From Mesorhizobium sp. AR07 (GTDB lineage: Bacteria; Pseudomonadota; Alphaproteobacteria; Rhizobiales; Rhizobiaceae), in assembly GCF_024746815.1 (NCBI RefSeq), contig NZ_CP080525.1:4706501-4770500 (forward strand): 64,000 nt of DNA, read 5' to 3'. The notes beneath the pieces were generated by a model. That model was not told where the DNA came from. It saw nothing but the letters and a program-made list of their open reading frames with translations, and did no database searches. The translations under genes and the position numbers were made by a program. Positions 23,231 to 32,285 of this stretch are shown piece by piece (the stretch's first letter is position 1; each line of letters starts with the position of its first letter).

Positions 23231-25951
23231 ATGAAGATCGTCCTGATCAATCCGCCGCACACCGCCATCGGCAGCCGCGTGCCGGACGATCATCTGCCGC
23301 CGCTCGGCCTGCTGGCGTTGGGCGGCCCGCTGATCGATGCCGGCCACGAGGTGCGACTGGTCGACGCCGAATTCGGGCCGATGCCGCTCGACATTGTGGT
23401 GCGCAATGCACTGGACGATGGCCCCGACTTCGTCCTGATCGGCCATTCCGGCTCGACCTCGGCTCACCCCACCGCCTTGCTGATCGCGCGGATGATCAAG
23501 GAGCGCGAACCGGCGACCATCATCATCTATGGCGGTGTCTTCCCGACCTATCACTGGCGCGACATCCTGGCTGGAACCGATGTCTTCGACTTCATCGTGC
23601 GCGGCGAGGGCGAGGCGACCGTCGTGGCCCTGGTCGAGGCGCTGGAAATGCATCAGCCGCCGGCGAGCGTGGCCGGCATCGCCTTTCGCGACGATCTGCG
23701 CCGTCCCTTCGCCACGCAACCGGCCATGACCATCGCCGATCTCGATGCCTATCGCGTCGGCTGGGAGCTGATCGACCATACCAGCTACAGCTATTGGGGC
23801 GGCAAGCGTGCCGTGGTCATGCAGTTTTCGCGCGGCTGCCCGCATCTGTGCAACTATTGCGGCCAGCGCGGCTTCTGGACCCGTTGGCGCCATCGCGATC
23901 CCTTAGAATTCGCCAAGGAGATCGCCTGGCTGCACCGCGAGCACGGCGTCGAGCTGGTCAACCTCGCCGACGAGAACCCGACCGTTTCGAAGAAGGCCTG
24001 GCGGGCTTTTCTCGACGCGATGATTGCCGAGAACGTGCCGGTGCTGATCGTCGGCTCGACCCGCGCCGACGACATCGTGCGCGATGCGGACATCCTGCGT
24101 CTCTACCGCAAGGCCGGCGTCATCCGCTGGCTGCTCGGCATGGAAAACACCGACGAACAGACGCTTCAATTGATCCGCAAGGGCGGCAGCACCTCATCCG
24201 ACCGCGAGGCGATAAGGCTGTTGCGCCTGCACGGCATCCTGTCGATGGCGACCTGGGTGGCCGGCTTCGAGGATGAGGGGTTTCGCGATCTGTGGCGCGG
24301 CTTTCGCCAGCTCATCGCCTATGATCCCGACCAGATCCAGGCGCTGTATGTGACGCCGCATCGCTGGACACCGTTCTTCAGGATCGCCCGGGACCGCAAG
24401 GTGATCCAGAAGGATGCCCGGCTGTGGGATTACAAGCACCAGGTGCTGCGGATGCCGCGGTTGAAGCCATGGATGCTGTTCTTCAGCGTCAAGCTGATCG
24501 AACTGGCGGTGCAGTCGCGGCCGAAGGCGCTGGCCCGCATCCTGTTCCACAAGGACCCCGAGCAGCGGCATTCGATGCGCTGGTATACGCGGATGGGCCG
24601 TCGTGTCTGGTTCCGCGAAGTCTGGGGTTTTCTGGTTCGCGACGGCCGGGCGAAAGACGGCCCGACGCTGGCCGAATTCTGGGGCGCGCCGCAGGACGCC
24701 GAGGAGGAATCGATGACCGTTCGACGCCCTGAACGCAAGCCGGCCGAAGCCGCGTTGTCGCGTAACGCCGAAGCGCAACTGCCTGCCGACCGAGCCGCCG
24801 GCGACGGCCGCTCAGGGTACGATCAGCGTGCCGGCGCCGTGTTCGGTGAACAGTTCAAGCAGCACCGCATGCGGCGTCTTGCCGTTGAGGATGACGACGC
24901 CTTCGACGCCGCGCTCGATCGCCTGGATGCAGGTTTCGACCTTGGGGATCATGCCGCCCGACACGGTGCCGTCCTTGATCAGCGCCTTGGCCTCGGCCAC
25001 GGTCAGTTCGTCGATCAGCTTCTTGTTCTTGTCGAGCACACCCGGCACATCGGTGAGGAACAGCAGGCGTGTTGCCTGGCAGGCGCCGGCAATGGCGCCA
25101 GCGAAGGTGTCGGCATTGATGTTGTAGGTGTGGCCGTCGCGGCCGGGCGCCACCGGCGCCAGCACCGGGATCATTTCCGAGCGCGCCAAAAGGTCCAGCA
25201 AGGTGCGGTCGACCTCGACCGGCTCGCCGACGAAGCCGAGATCGAGCACGCGCTCGATGTTGGAGTCCGGGTCGATCATCGTCTTGCGCGCCTTTTCGGC
25301 GAAGACCATGTTGCCGTCCTTGCCGCACAGGCCGATCGCCCATTCGCCTTCGGCGTTGATCAGCGCCACGATCTCCTTGTTGATCGAGCCGGCCAGCACC
25401 ATCTCGACGATCTCGACCGTCTTCTGGTCGGTGACGCGCAGGCCGCCTTCGAACTTCGATTCAATGCCCATCTTGGCCAGCATGGCGCCGATCTGCGGCC
25501 CGCCGCCATGCACGACGATCGGATTGACGCCGGATTGCTTCAACAGCGCGATGTCGCGCGCGAACGCCTTGCCGAGCTCGATATCGCCCATGGCGTGGCC
25601 GCCATATTTCACCACGACCGTCTTGTGCTCGTAGCGCTGCATGTAGGGCAGCGCCCGCGAAAGCAGGGCTGCCTGCATTTCGGCGGTGGCGGTTATCTCC
25701 GTCATCGGCGTGGTTCCCGGCTTACTGGAAAGGACGGCGGCGTCTTAGCGGGAATTGGGGCGAGGGGCAAATGGCTTTGCTGTCATATTCGGGCGTCTCA
25801 CGACGACGTCATCATGACGGCACCCTCAGCGGCGCCCTTCGACCCAGCCAACCCGAGATCTTCTCCATCTGCGCGGCAAGCGACAACAGAGTCTCCTCGT
25901 CGCCTGGGCGGCCCGCGGCCTGGATGCCGAGCGGCAAGCCGGCTTCGGTGA
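23231..25951 (+). CDS. BchE-type B12-binding radical SAM protein with run-on reading frame
   Basis: Residues about 1-495 match the anaerobic Mg-protoporphyrin IX monomethyl ester oxidative cyclase (BchE): a cobalamin-binding N-terminus (HTAIGSRVPDDHLPPLGLL, GHSGSTSAHP), the radical SAM cluster CPHLCNYC in FSRGCPHLCNYCGQRGFW, and family segments through GPTLAEFWGAPQ near 24700. BchE proteins are about 550-600 residues. Here no stop follows; the frame stays open to 25951, antisense through all of argB and into the amidase gene, giving 906 residues whose last 400 look non-native. No other bacteriochlorophyll gene is present, so the substrate is uncertain. Confidence 0.78.
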   Translation: MKIVLINPPHTAIGSRVPDDHLPPLGLLALGGPLIDAGHEVRLVDAEFGPMPLDIVVRNALDDGPDFVLIGHSGSTSAHPTALLIARMIKEREPATIIIYGGVFPTYHWRDILAGTDVFDFIVRGEGEATVVALVEALEMHQPPASVAGIAFRDDLRRPFATQPAMTIADLDAYRVGWELIDHTSYSYWGGKRAVVMQFSRGCPHLCNYCGQRGFWTRWRHRDPLEFAKEIAWLHREHGVELVNLADENPTVSKKAWRAFLDAMIAENVPVLIVGSTRADDIVRDADILRLYRKAGVIRWLLGMENTDEQTLQLIRKGGSTSSDREAIRLLRLHGILSMATWVAGFEDEGFRDLWRGFRQLIAYDPDQIQALYVTPHRWTPFFRIARDRKVIQKDARLWDYKHQVLRMPRLKPWMLFFSVKLIELAVQSRPKALARILFHKDPEQRHSMRWYTRMGRRVWFREVWGFLVRDGRAKDGPTLAEFWGAPQDAEEESMTVRRPERKPAEAALSRNAEAQLPADRAAGDGRSGYDQRAGAVFGEQFKQHRMRRLAVEDDDAFDAALDRLDAGFDLGDHAARHGAVLDQRLGLGHGQFVDQLLVLVEHTRHIGEEQQACCLAGAGNGASEGVGIDVVGVAVAAGRHRRQHRDHFRARQKVQQGAVDLDRLADEAEIEHALDVGVRVDHRLARLFGEDHVAVLAAQADRPFAFGVDQRHDLLVDRAGQHHLDDLDRLLVGDAQAAFELRFNAHLGQHGADLRPAAMHDDRIDAGLLQQRDVARERLAELDIAHGVAAIFHHDRLVLVALHVGQRPRKQGCLHFGGGGYLRHRRGSRLTGKDGGVLAGIGARGKWLCCHIRASHDDVIMTAPSAAPFDPANPRSSPSARQATTESPRRLGGPRPGCRAASRLR
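24812..25705 (-). CDS. argB: acetylglutamate kinase
   Basis: A 297-residue amino-acid kinase that phosphorylates N-acetylglutamate in arginine biosynthesis. VVKYGGHAMGDIELGKAFA is the nucleotide loop, VVHGGGPQIGAMLAKMGI the acetylglutamate site, and DGTVSGGMIPKVETCIQAI the second phosphate-binding motif. Full length. The 3' part of the bchE frame runs over it on the opposite strand, which is likely fortuitous. Confidence 0.97.
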   Translation of the reverse strand: MTEITATAEMQAALLSRALPYMQRYEHKTVVVKYGGHAMGDIELGKAFARDIALLKQSGVNPIVVHGGGPQIGAMLAKMGIESKFEGGLRVTDQKTVEIVEMVLAGSINKEIVALINAEGEWAIGLCGKDGNMVFAEKARKTMIDPDSNIERVLDLGFVGEPVEVDRTLLDLLARSEMIPVLAPVAPGRDGHTYNINADTFAGAIAGACQATRLLFLTDVPGVLDKNKKLIDELTVAEAKALIKDGTVSGGMIPKVETCIQAIERGVEGVVILNGKTPHAVLLELFTEHGAGTLIVP

Positions 25952-27308
25952 CATGGACGGGCAGCGCGATCGACGGCTGGCCGCTGACATTCTGGATCGC
26001 CGGCCAATGGGTGAAACACAGGCTCTTGTCCATCAACTGGCCGAACAGTGATTTCAGCTTCAGCAAGGGCGTCAGGTGAAGCTTGTCGAGCAGGTTCTCG
26101 ATGAGTTCGTCGGCACCTTTCGGATCCATCGCGCCGCAGGCGAGCGGCGGGTGCGCGATGACCGGCATCAGCACGGCATCATAGTGCGCGGTCTCGGCGA
26201 TCAGCCGGCGCGAGGTGGCGTGCAGCCGCTGCAGGCCGGCATAGGTCTCGCCGGCCGACACGAGTTCGCCGAGGCGGGCGAGCACACGTGTCGTCCGCTC
26301 GATGTCGCCCAGAACCGAACGGCCGACGCGCAGCGTTTCGGCCCGCATTGTGCCGGCGACGGCAGAGGCCACGCTGCTGGCAAAATCAGCGAAGAAATCG
26401 CGTCCGATAAACGGCAGATCGATGTCCTCGACCGTATGGCCGCCCTCGCGGGCGAGCGCCACCGCCGTGTCGAGAGCGACAAGCGTCTCGGCCGAGACCG
26501 GCAGGCCAAGCGGCGACTTGCGGTACACGGCCAGCCTGAGCTTGCCGGGATCGCGCGCGGCAGCCGCAGCGAAGCTGCCTTTCGGCGGCGGCGCGGCATA
26601 GGGCGACAAAAGGTCGGGACCGTGGGTGAGGTCGAGCAACAGCGCGCAATCGCGCACCGAGCGGGTGAGCGCATGGTCGACCACCATGCCATACCAGCTC
26701 TCGCTCACCAACGGCGTCAGCGGTATGCGGCCGCGCGACGTCTTCAGGCCGACAAGCCCGGTGCAGGCGGCGGGCACGCGGATCGAGCCGCCGCCATCCG
26801 AGGCATGCGCCACCGGCACCACGCCGGCTGCGACCAGTGCCGCAGCACCGCCCGACGAGCCGCCGCTGGTGTGACCGGTGTTCCAGGGATTGCGGGTGAT
26901 GCCGAAGGCCGTGGATTCGGTCATCAGCCGCAGCCCATGTTCCGGCGACGTCGAGGTGACGATCGGAATGAGCCCGGCGGCGAGATAGCGGTCGGTCAGC
27001 ACCGAATTGACATCGGCCAGCCATGCCGGAATGCGGCTGCCGCCATGCGTCGGCACACCCTTGATGGCGATGCCGAGGTCCTTGATGGCGAAGGGAACGC
27101 CGGCCAGCGGCAGCGAGCGGTCGACGGTCTTCGCGCGGGCGCGTGCGGCATCATAGAGCGGCTCGGCGGTGGCGTTGATGTCGGGACGCGTGGCCTCGGC
27201 GCGGGCGATCGCCGCCTCGGTCAGTTCGACCGGCGAGACCTCGCCCTTGCGGACCAGGTCAGCGAGGCCGGTCGCGTCTTGCGCCCACAGAGTATGCTCA
27301 ACCGACAT
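25812..27308 (-). CDS. amidase (amidase-signature family)
   Basis: A 498-residue hydrolase with the Ser-cisSer-Lys triad: Lys in PFAIKDLGIAIKG and the two serines in HTSGGSSGGAAALVAAGV, followed by DGGGSIRVPAACTGLVGLK. The family hydrolyses amides ranging from indoleacetamide to aryl acylamides; this protein is not a GatA by its flanking sequence or context. A DUF or transporter partner is absent. Confidence 0.92.
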   Translation of the reverse strand: MSVEHTLWAQDATGLADLVRKGEVSPVELTEAAIARAEATRPDINATAEPLYDAARARAKTVDRSLPLAGVPFAIKDLGIAIKGVPTHGGSRIPAWLADVNSVLTDRYLAAGLIPIVTSTSPEHGLRLMTESTAFGITRNPWNTGHTSGGSSGGAAALVAAGVVPVAHASDGGGSIRVPAACTGLVGLKTSRGRIPLTPLVSESWYGMVVDHALTRSVRDCALLLDLTHGPDLLSPYAAPPPKGSFAAAAARDPGKLRLAVYRKSPLGLPVSAETLVALDTAVALAREGGHTVEDIDLPFIGRDFFADFASSVASAVAGTMRAETLRVGRSVLGDIERTTRVLARLGELVSAGETYAGLQRLHATSRRLIAETAHYDAVLMPVIAHPPLACGAMDPKGADELIENLLDKLHLTPLLKLKSLFGQLMDKSLCFTHWPAIQNVSGQPSIALPVHVTEAGLPLGIQAAGRPGDEETLLSLAAQMEKISGWLGRRAPLRVPS

Positions 27309-27337
27309 GCGCGTCCCCCCGTCACGACAGGCAAGCT

Positions 27338-27450
27338 AGAGCATGATCCCGAAAAGTGGAAACCGGTTTTCGGAGGAGATCATGCTCAAACGGAAAGACG
27401 GAGCATGATCCCGAAAAGTGGAAACCGGTTTTCGGGACGAGATCATGCTT
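27338..27450. repeat. two tandem palindromic repeats
   Basis: Two copies of a palindrome with arms GAGCATGATC and GATCATGCT(C/T) and inner arms CCGAAAA and TTTTCGG, at 27339-27387 and 27401-27450, a period of 62 bases. This is a common mesorhizobial intergenic element. It lies between the amidase start and the sigma-factor gene. Confidence 0.85.
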
Positions 27451-27520
27451 AAACGGAAAAACGGAGCCAATGGCGATTTCAGTGGCAATCGGCGGACGGA
27501 ACCCGGGCGACCAAAGCCGG

Positions 27521-27547
27521 GAACTTTAGGCGCACAAGACTGTTTCC
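27521..27547 (+). promoter_or_regulatory. candidate ECF-sigma promoter of the sigma-factor gene
   Basis: GAACT at 27521-27525, 16 bases, then GTTTCC at 27542-27547, 39 bases before the start codon. The same AACT-N16-GTWTC arrangement lies before the fasciclin gene at 28997, so it may be the site read by this sigma factor. Confidence 0.4.
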
Positions 27548-27586
27548 ATCGTTGCAAATACATCGCAATTGCCTAATTTGGCTCGC

Positions 27587-28126
27587 ATGACGCCGCAGGA
27601 CATCACCAAGCTGATCGTCCGGACTTCGATGAAGGACCGGGCCGCGTTCGACCTGCTCTACAGGCAGACCAGCGCGAAACTTTTCGGCGTCTGCCTTCGT
27701 GTATTGAACGATCGGGGAGATGCGGAAGAAGCGCTGCAGGAAGTCTTCGTCAAGATATGGATGAAGGCAGACCGTTTTGCTGTTTCCGATCTGAGCCCGA
27801 TCTCCTGGCTGGTGGCGGTCGCGCGCAACCATGCGATCGATCGCATAAGGGCGCGACGCAAGCCTGCCGCCGATATCGATGCCGCGCTCGACGTGGCCGA
27901 TCCGACGCCGGGACCGGAAGCCATGGTGGTGGCGGGCGGCGAAGCCGAACGCATTCATCATTGTCTCGATGAACTGGAAAAAGACCGGGCGGCGGCCGTT
28001 CGGGGCGCCTATCTCAAGGGCGAAAGCTACGCCGAGCTGGCGGAGCGCCATGGCGTGCCGTTGAACACGATGCGTACCTGGCTGCGCCGCAGCCTGTTGA
28101 AACTCAGAGAATGTCTGGAAAGATGA
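27587..28126 (+). CDS. ECF-family RNA polymerase sigma factor
   Basis: A 179-residue sigma factor with region 2 (FDLLYRQTSAKLFGVCLRVL, DAEEALQEVFVKIW, ISWLVAVARNHAIDRIRARR) and region 4 (GESYAELAERHGVPLNTMRT followed by WLRRSLLKLRECL). It resembles the SigK branch that pairs with RskA-type anti-sigma factors, and such a gene follows with overlap. I used ATG 27587; a TTG 18 bases upstream is possible. Confidence 0.93.
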   Translation: MTPQDITKLIVRTSMKDRAAFDLLYRQTSAKLFGVCLRVLNDRGDAEEALQEVFVKIWMKADRFAVSDLSPISWLVAVARNHAIDRIRARRKPAADIDAALDVADPTPGPEAMVVAGGEAERIHHCLDELEKDRAAAVRGAYLKGESYAELAERHGVPLNTMRTWLRRSLLKLRECLER

Positions 28127-28848
28127 CGCTGGCAGAAGACAACAGACCGGAACGTGGAGGCGACGACCTGCTCGCCGCCGAATACGTTCTCGGCGTGCTG
28201 TCGGCGGACGAGCGGCAGATCGCGTCCCGGCGCATCGACGCGGAGACCGGATTCGCCCGCCTTGTCGACGGCTGGGAGGTCGATCTTTCGCCGCTGGCCG
28301 CCGCCTACCCGGACATCGAGCCGCCGGCTTCGGTCAAGGCTGCCGTCGATCGCCGACTGTTCGCGTCCACCGCGGCCGTGGCCACGCAGGCTCAATCGCG
28401 CGGGCTGTGGTCCAGCCTGGCCTTCTGGCGTGGCCTTGCCACAGCGGCGGTCGCCGCGTTGGCGATCTACATTGCCGTGCCCTATCTCAACCCGCCGGTG
28501 GCACAGCCGCAGCCGCGGCTCGTCGCCTCGCTGGCCGCCGATGGCAGCGACGTCAAATATCTCGCCGTCTACGATGCCGCGCATCACGAGGTCGGCCTGT
28601 CTCATGTCTCCGGTGAGCGTGCCGCCGGCAAGGACTTCGAGCTTTGGATGATCGAGGGCAAGAACCCGCCGGTCTCCATGGGTGTCATCCCGGCCGGCGC
28701 GACAGCGCATATCGTCGTCTCGCCCGCGGCCCAGCAAAAACTCGCCCAGGGCGCGGTGCTCGCCGTCAGCCTTGAGCCGGCGGGCGGTTCGCCGACTGGC
28801 CAGCCGACCGGACCGGTGGTCGCGGCGGGCGACCTGAAGAGCATCTGA
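28111..28848 (+). CDS. RskA-type anti-sigma factor
   Basis: A 245-residue membrane protein: cytoplasmic N-terminal sigma-binding region (DDLLAAEYVLGVLSADERQI), one membrane helix about 108-126 (ATAAVAALAIYIAVPYL) and a periplasmic RskA/anti-sigma-K domain that includes KDFELWMIEGKNPPVSMGV. It overlaps the sigma-factor gene; an internal ATG at 28123 would overlap by ATGA instead. It should hold the sigma factor at the membrane until an envelope or redox signal triggers release. Confidence 0.92.
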   Translation: MSGKMTLAEDNRPERGGDDLLAAEYVLGVLSADERQIASRRIDAETGFARLVDGWEVDLSPLAAAYPDIEPPASVKAAVDRRLFASTAAVATQAQSRGLWSSLAFWRGLATAAVAALAIYIAVPYLNPPVAQPQPRLVASLAADGSDVKYLAVYDAAHHEVGLSHVSGERAAGKDFELWMIEGKNPPVSMGVIPAGATAHIVVSPAAQQKLAQGAVLAVSLEPAGGSPTGQPTGPVVAAGDLKSI

Positions 28849-28995
28849 CGGCTTTTCGCGTCCGCACGATTAAAATAGACTACCGAAAGTCTATCCTTCG
28901 CTGCATGTGTCCAGAGACAGCATGTTAGCCGGCAAGCCATTGCGCGTGAAAATCTCTTCGGCGGCACAAATAAAATAAAAAATCTCAATATTCTG

Positions 28996-29022
28996 AAACT
29001 CACGCATTTGTGGCCCGTATCT
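28996..29022 (+). promoter_or_regulatory. candidate ECF-sigma promoter of the fasciclin gene
   Basis: AACT at 28997-29000, 16 bases, then GTATCT at 29017-29022, 50 bases before the start. It matches the site in front of the sigma gene in both elements and spacing. Confidence 0.4.
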
Positions 29023-29071
29023 CCTCGCGTCCCCAAAAATGGGAAGAGAAGAACCCGAGGAGTTTGACATC

Positions 29072-29629
29072 ATGCGTAGATTCGCCACCCTTTTGCTCGC
29101 CAGCACGATCGCTGTTTCCGCCCTTGCCACCGCGGCCTATGCCGAAAATCCGATGGTTGGCGGTGCCGCCATGTATGCCAACAAGAACATCGTCGAGAAC
29201 GCCGTCAATTCGAAGGACCACACGACGCTGGTCGCCGCCGTCAAGGCTGCCGGCCTGGTCGAAACCTTGCAGGGCGCCGGTCCCTTCACCGTGTTCGCGC
29301 CGACCAACGAAGCCTTTGCGGCACTGCCGGCCGGCACGGTCGAGACGCTGCTCAAGCCCGAGAACAAGGACAAGCTCGTCAAGATCCTGACCTGCCATGT
29401 CATCGCCGCCAAGGCGATGGGAGCGGACGTGGCCGCGATGGCCAAGGCCGATGGCGGCACCCACAAGGTCAAGACGGTTGGCGGCTGCGAACTGTCGCTC
29501 AAGGCCGACGGCGGCAAGGTCACCGTCACCGACGAGAACGGCAATGTCGCCAATGTGACGATCGCCGATGTCGAGCAGTCCAATGGCGTCATCCATGTCA
29601 TCGACAAGGTGCTGCTCCCCAAAATGTAA
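29072..29629 (+). CDS. secreted fasciclin-domain protein (copy 1)
   Basis: A 185-residue protein with a signal peptide (cleavage about AYA/EN, residue 24) and one fasciclin domain: the H1 motif FTVFAPTNEAFAALPAGTVE and the closing motif SNGVIHVIDKVLLPKM. Fasciclin proteins mediate adhesion or surface interactions; in rhizobia they are linked to cell-surface properties. GAGGAG before the ATG at 29072. It follows the sigma/anti-sigma pair and may be a target. A close paralog lies at 39764. Confidence 0.93.
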   Translation: MRRFATLLLASTIAVSALATAAYAENPMVGGAAMYANKNIVENAVNSKDHTTLVAAVKAAGLVETLQGAGPFTVFAPTNEAFAALPAGTVETLLKPENKDKLVKILTCHVIAAKAMGADVAAMAKADGGTHKVKTVGGCELSLKADGGKVTVTDENGNVANVTIADVEQSNGVIHVIDKVLLPKM

Positions 29630-29655
29630 AAGAGGGGCGAAGATGTAACAAACGG

Positions 29656-29681
29656 CTTGCTGCAAGCGAAATTGCAGCAAG
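29656..29681. terminator. intergenic hairpin after fasciclin gene
   Basis: A perfect 10-bp stem (CTTGCTGCAA with TTGCAGCAAG) and 6-base loop, 26 bases after the stop codon. No T-run follows. Confidence 0.5.
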
Positions 29682-29732
29682 GGCCTTCCGTCGATTGCAT
29701 GGTCTCGCTCCCATGACCCGCAATCGACCGCG

Positions 29733-29775
29733 CACTCCGCGCCGCCCACGTTCAGATGTGGAACGGCGCGGAGTG
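29733..29775. terminator. GC-rich hairpin before msrB
   Basis: A perfect 12-bp inverted repeat (CACTCCGCGCCG with CGGCGCGGAGTG) around a 19-base loop that itself has a short stem. It probably insulates msrB from upstream transcription. Confidence 0.5.
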
Positions 29776-29857
29776 TTCGTCTGAGGGCCACCGTCACCGG
29801 CTTTTGATTTCCGCGTGGCGGTATAGTTTGGCAAAGAGACGACAGGAGGAACTGGTC

Positions 29858-30360
<503 letters not shown>

Positions 30361-30361
<1 letters not shown>

Positions 30362-30540
30362 CGCGCTTTAAGTCTTTGTTTTCATGCATGCCGCTGTCTC
30401 AAAACCGGGGCGAATTTTGAGCGACATGCATTGGAGCAATTCCAGGAAAGTGTGAAACGGTTTTCCCGGGAAAAGCGCGTAGCGCTTTCCCTTAGGGATT
30501 GCGTTAAAACAAAGAGATAGAGCGGTTCGGCGTTTCCGTG
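30361..30540. repeat. mesorhizobial palindromic repeat cluster
   Basis: Begins in the last base of the msrB stop and continues as CGCTTTAAGTCTTTGTTTTC, then a palindrome with arms ATGCATG(C/T)CG and CGACATGCAT, then further small hairpins. It is the same element as at 7983-8083 and, inverted, at 46911-47012. Confidence 0.8.
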
Positions 30541-30569
30541 AAACGGCGAACCGTTCCAGTCGGAATACG

Positions 30570-30603
30570 AAAAAACTCCGGGCTTGCGGCCCGGAGTTTT
30601 TTT
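30570..30603. terminator. bidirectional rho-independent terminator
   Basis: AAAAAACTCCGGGC, a short loop, then GCCCGGAGTTTTTTT. The stem is GC-rich with an A-run on one side and a T-run on the other, so it serves both msrB (plus) and the emrB gene (minus). Confidence 0.92.
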
Positions 30604-30670
30604 GCGTGGTCAGAGCTTTCCCGGTCTGGACTGGAGGAGCATCCCGAAAACCGCCGCCCACGTTTTGGGT

Positions 30671-32263
30671 TCAATGTCCGCCGCCCCCGCCGCCCGCCGG
30701 CGCCGGCTTCCTGATGACCATGGTGAAGAACGCCATTGTCGCGAACAGCGCCGTCAGCAGATAGAACACGTCCATGAACGACAGCAGCGTCGCCTGCTGC
30801 AACACCATGCCCGACAGCTTCGAGATCGCGGCCTTGGAGGCATCCAGGCCCGGATTCTGCTGGAAGTCGAGCGTCATGTTCTGCAGCTTTTGCTGCGCCG
30901 CGGCGCTGCCCCATTGGACATGCTCCGACAGCCTTGCGTAGTGGAACGCATTGCGATCGATCAGCACCGTGTTGATGATGGCAAGGCCAACGGCACCGCC
31001 GAGGTTACGGGTGAGGTTGAACAGGCCCGACGCATTCTTCAGCCGTTCCGGCGGCAAGGTGCCGAGCGCGATGTTGTTGATCGGCACCATGCACAGCATC
31101 ATCGAGCAGCCGCGCAGGATCTGTGGCACCAGCAACTCCCAGAAATCCCAGTCGGCGGTCAGATAGGTCATGCGCCAGGTGCCGGCGGCAAAGCCGAAGA
31201 GGCCGATCATCATCATTACGCGCAGGTCCATCTTGCGCGACAGGATGCCGGAAATGGGCGCGGTGGCGAACATGGCCAGGCCGCTGACGAACAGCGCTTC
31301 GCCGATCATCAGGGAATCGTAGCCACGGATGCGTCCGAGGAACACCGGGTAGAGATAGGTCAGGCCATAGAGGCCGATGCCGATGACGAAGGAGAACAGC
31401 GAGCCGAAGGCGAAGTTGATGTTGGTGAAGGCTTTCAGGTCGACGATAGGCTCCTCGGCGGTGAACACACGCCAGAAGAACAGCACCGCGCCGACGCTCA
31501 TGACGATGGCGCAGATGAACACCGCTTGATCCTGCAGCCAGTCGTTGTTGGGACCTTCCTCGAGCACATACTCCAGGGAACCGAGGAAGGCCGCCATGCC
31601 GAGAAGCCCCCACCAGTCGAATTTGCTGAACAGCTTGAGATTGGGCTTGTCGAAGTCGATCAGCGTCCAGGTCGCGGCCGTCACCAGAATGCCGGGCACG
31701 ACATTGATGAGGAACAGCCAGTGCCAGGACAAGGCGTGGCTGATGTAACCGCCGACGGTCGGACCGATGGTCGGCGCCAGCGTCGCCACCAGACCGATCA
31801 TCGGCGACACCATGGCGCGGCGCGACGGCGGAAAGATGGTGAAGGCGGCGGCGAAAACGCTGGGAATCATGCCGCCGCCGATGAAGCCCTGGATGGCGCG
31901 GTAGACGATCATCTGGTCGATGTTGGTGGCGGTCGCCGCCAATGCGCTCGCCGCGGTGAAGCCCGCCGCCGAAGCGGCGAACAGGACACGTGTCGACAGC
32001 ATCCGGCTGAGGAAGCCGGACAGCGGGATCATGATGACCTCGGCAATCAGATAGGCGGTCTGCACCCAGGGGATTTCATCCGAGCTGGCGCTCAAGCCCG
32101 CCTGGATCTCGGCCAATGAGGCCGAGACGATCTGGATGTCCAGGATCGCCATGAACATGCCGAACACCATCGCCAGGAAGGCGATGAGGCGCCGCGTCGA
32201 GATGGTATCCGGCACCGCCGGCATCGCCGGCGGCGCTCCTGCTGTCAGGGTTGCGGTTGCCAT
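30671..32263 (-). CDS. emrB: DHA2-family MFS multidrug efflux permease, EmrB-like
   Basis: A 530-residue permease with 14 predicted membrane helices. The DHA2 signature is near the start (FGMFMAILDIQIVSASLAEI) and the motif C-like VATLAPTIGPTVGGYISHAL is diagnostic of antiporters. It follows emrA on the same strand with a 22-base gap, and the pair is divergent from a TetR gene. The EmrAB type exports hydrophobic toxins through an outer-membrane channel not encoded here. Confidence 0.93.
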   Translation of the reverse strand: MATATLTAGAPPAMPAVPDTISTRRLIAFLAMVFGMFMAILDIQIVSASLAEIQAGLSASSDEIPWVQTAYLIAEVIMIPLSGFLSRMLSTRVLFAASAAGFTAASALAATATNIDQMIVYRAIQGFIGGGMIPSVFAAAFTIFPPSRRAMVSPMIGLVATLAPTIGPTVGGYISHALSWHWLFLINVVPGILVTAATWTLIDFDKPNLKLFSKFDWWGLLGMAAFLGSLEYVLEEGPNNDWLQDQAVFICAIVMSVGAVLFFWRVFTAEEPIVDLKAFTNINFAFGSLFSFVIGIGLYGLTYLYPVFLGRIRGYDSLMIGEALFVSGLAMFATAPISGILSRKMDLRVMMMIGLFGFAAGTWRMTYLTADWDFWELLVPQILRGCSMMLCMVPINNIALGTLPPERLKNASGLFNLTRNLGGAVGLAIINTVLIDRNAFHYARLSEHVQWGSAAAQQKLQNMTLDFQQNPGLDASKAAISKLSGMVLQQATLLSFMDVFYLLTALFATMAFFTMVIRKPAPAGGGGGGH

Positions 32264-32285
32264 GGCATTGCTCCCCGGCGGCCGC

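Noticed and set aside
23231..24720. Part of a photosynthesis gene cluster
   Set aside because: No bch, crt, puf or puh gene anywhere in the window; only a single BchE-like gene.
29656..29775. Rho-independent terminators in the strict sense
   Set aside because: The stems are perfect but lack a T-run, so they are listed as lower-confidence hairpins only.
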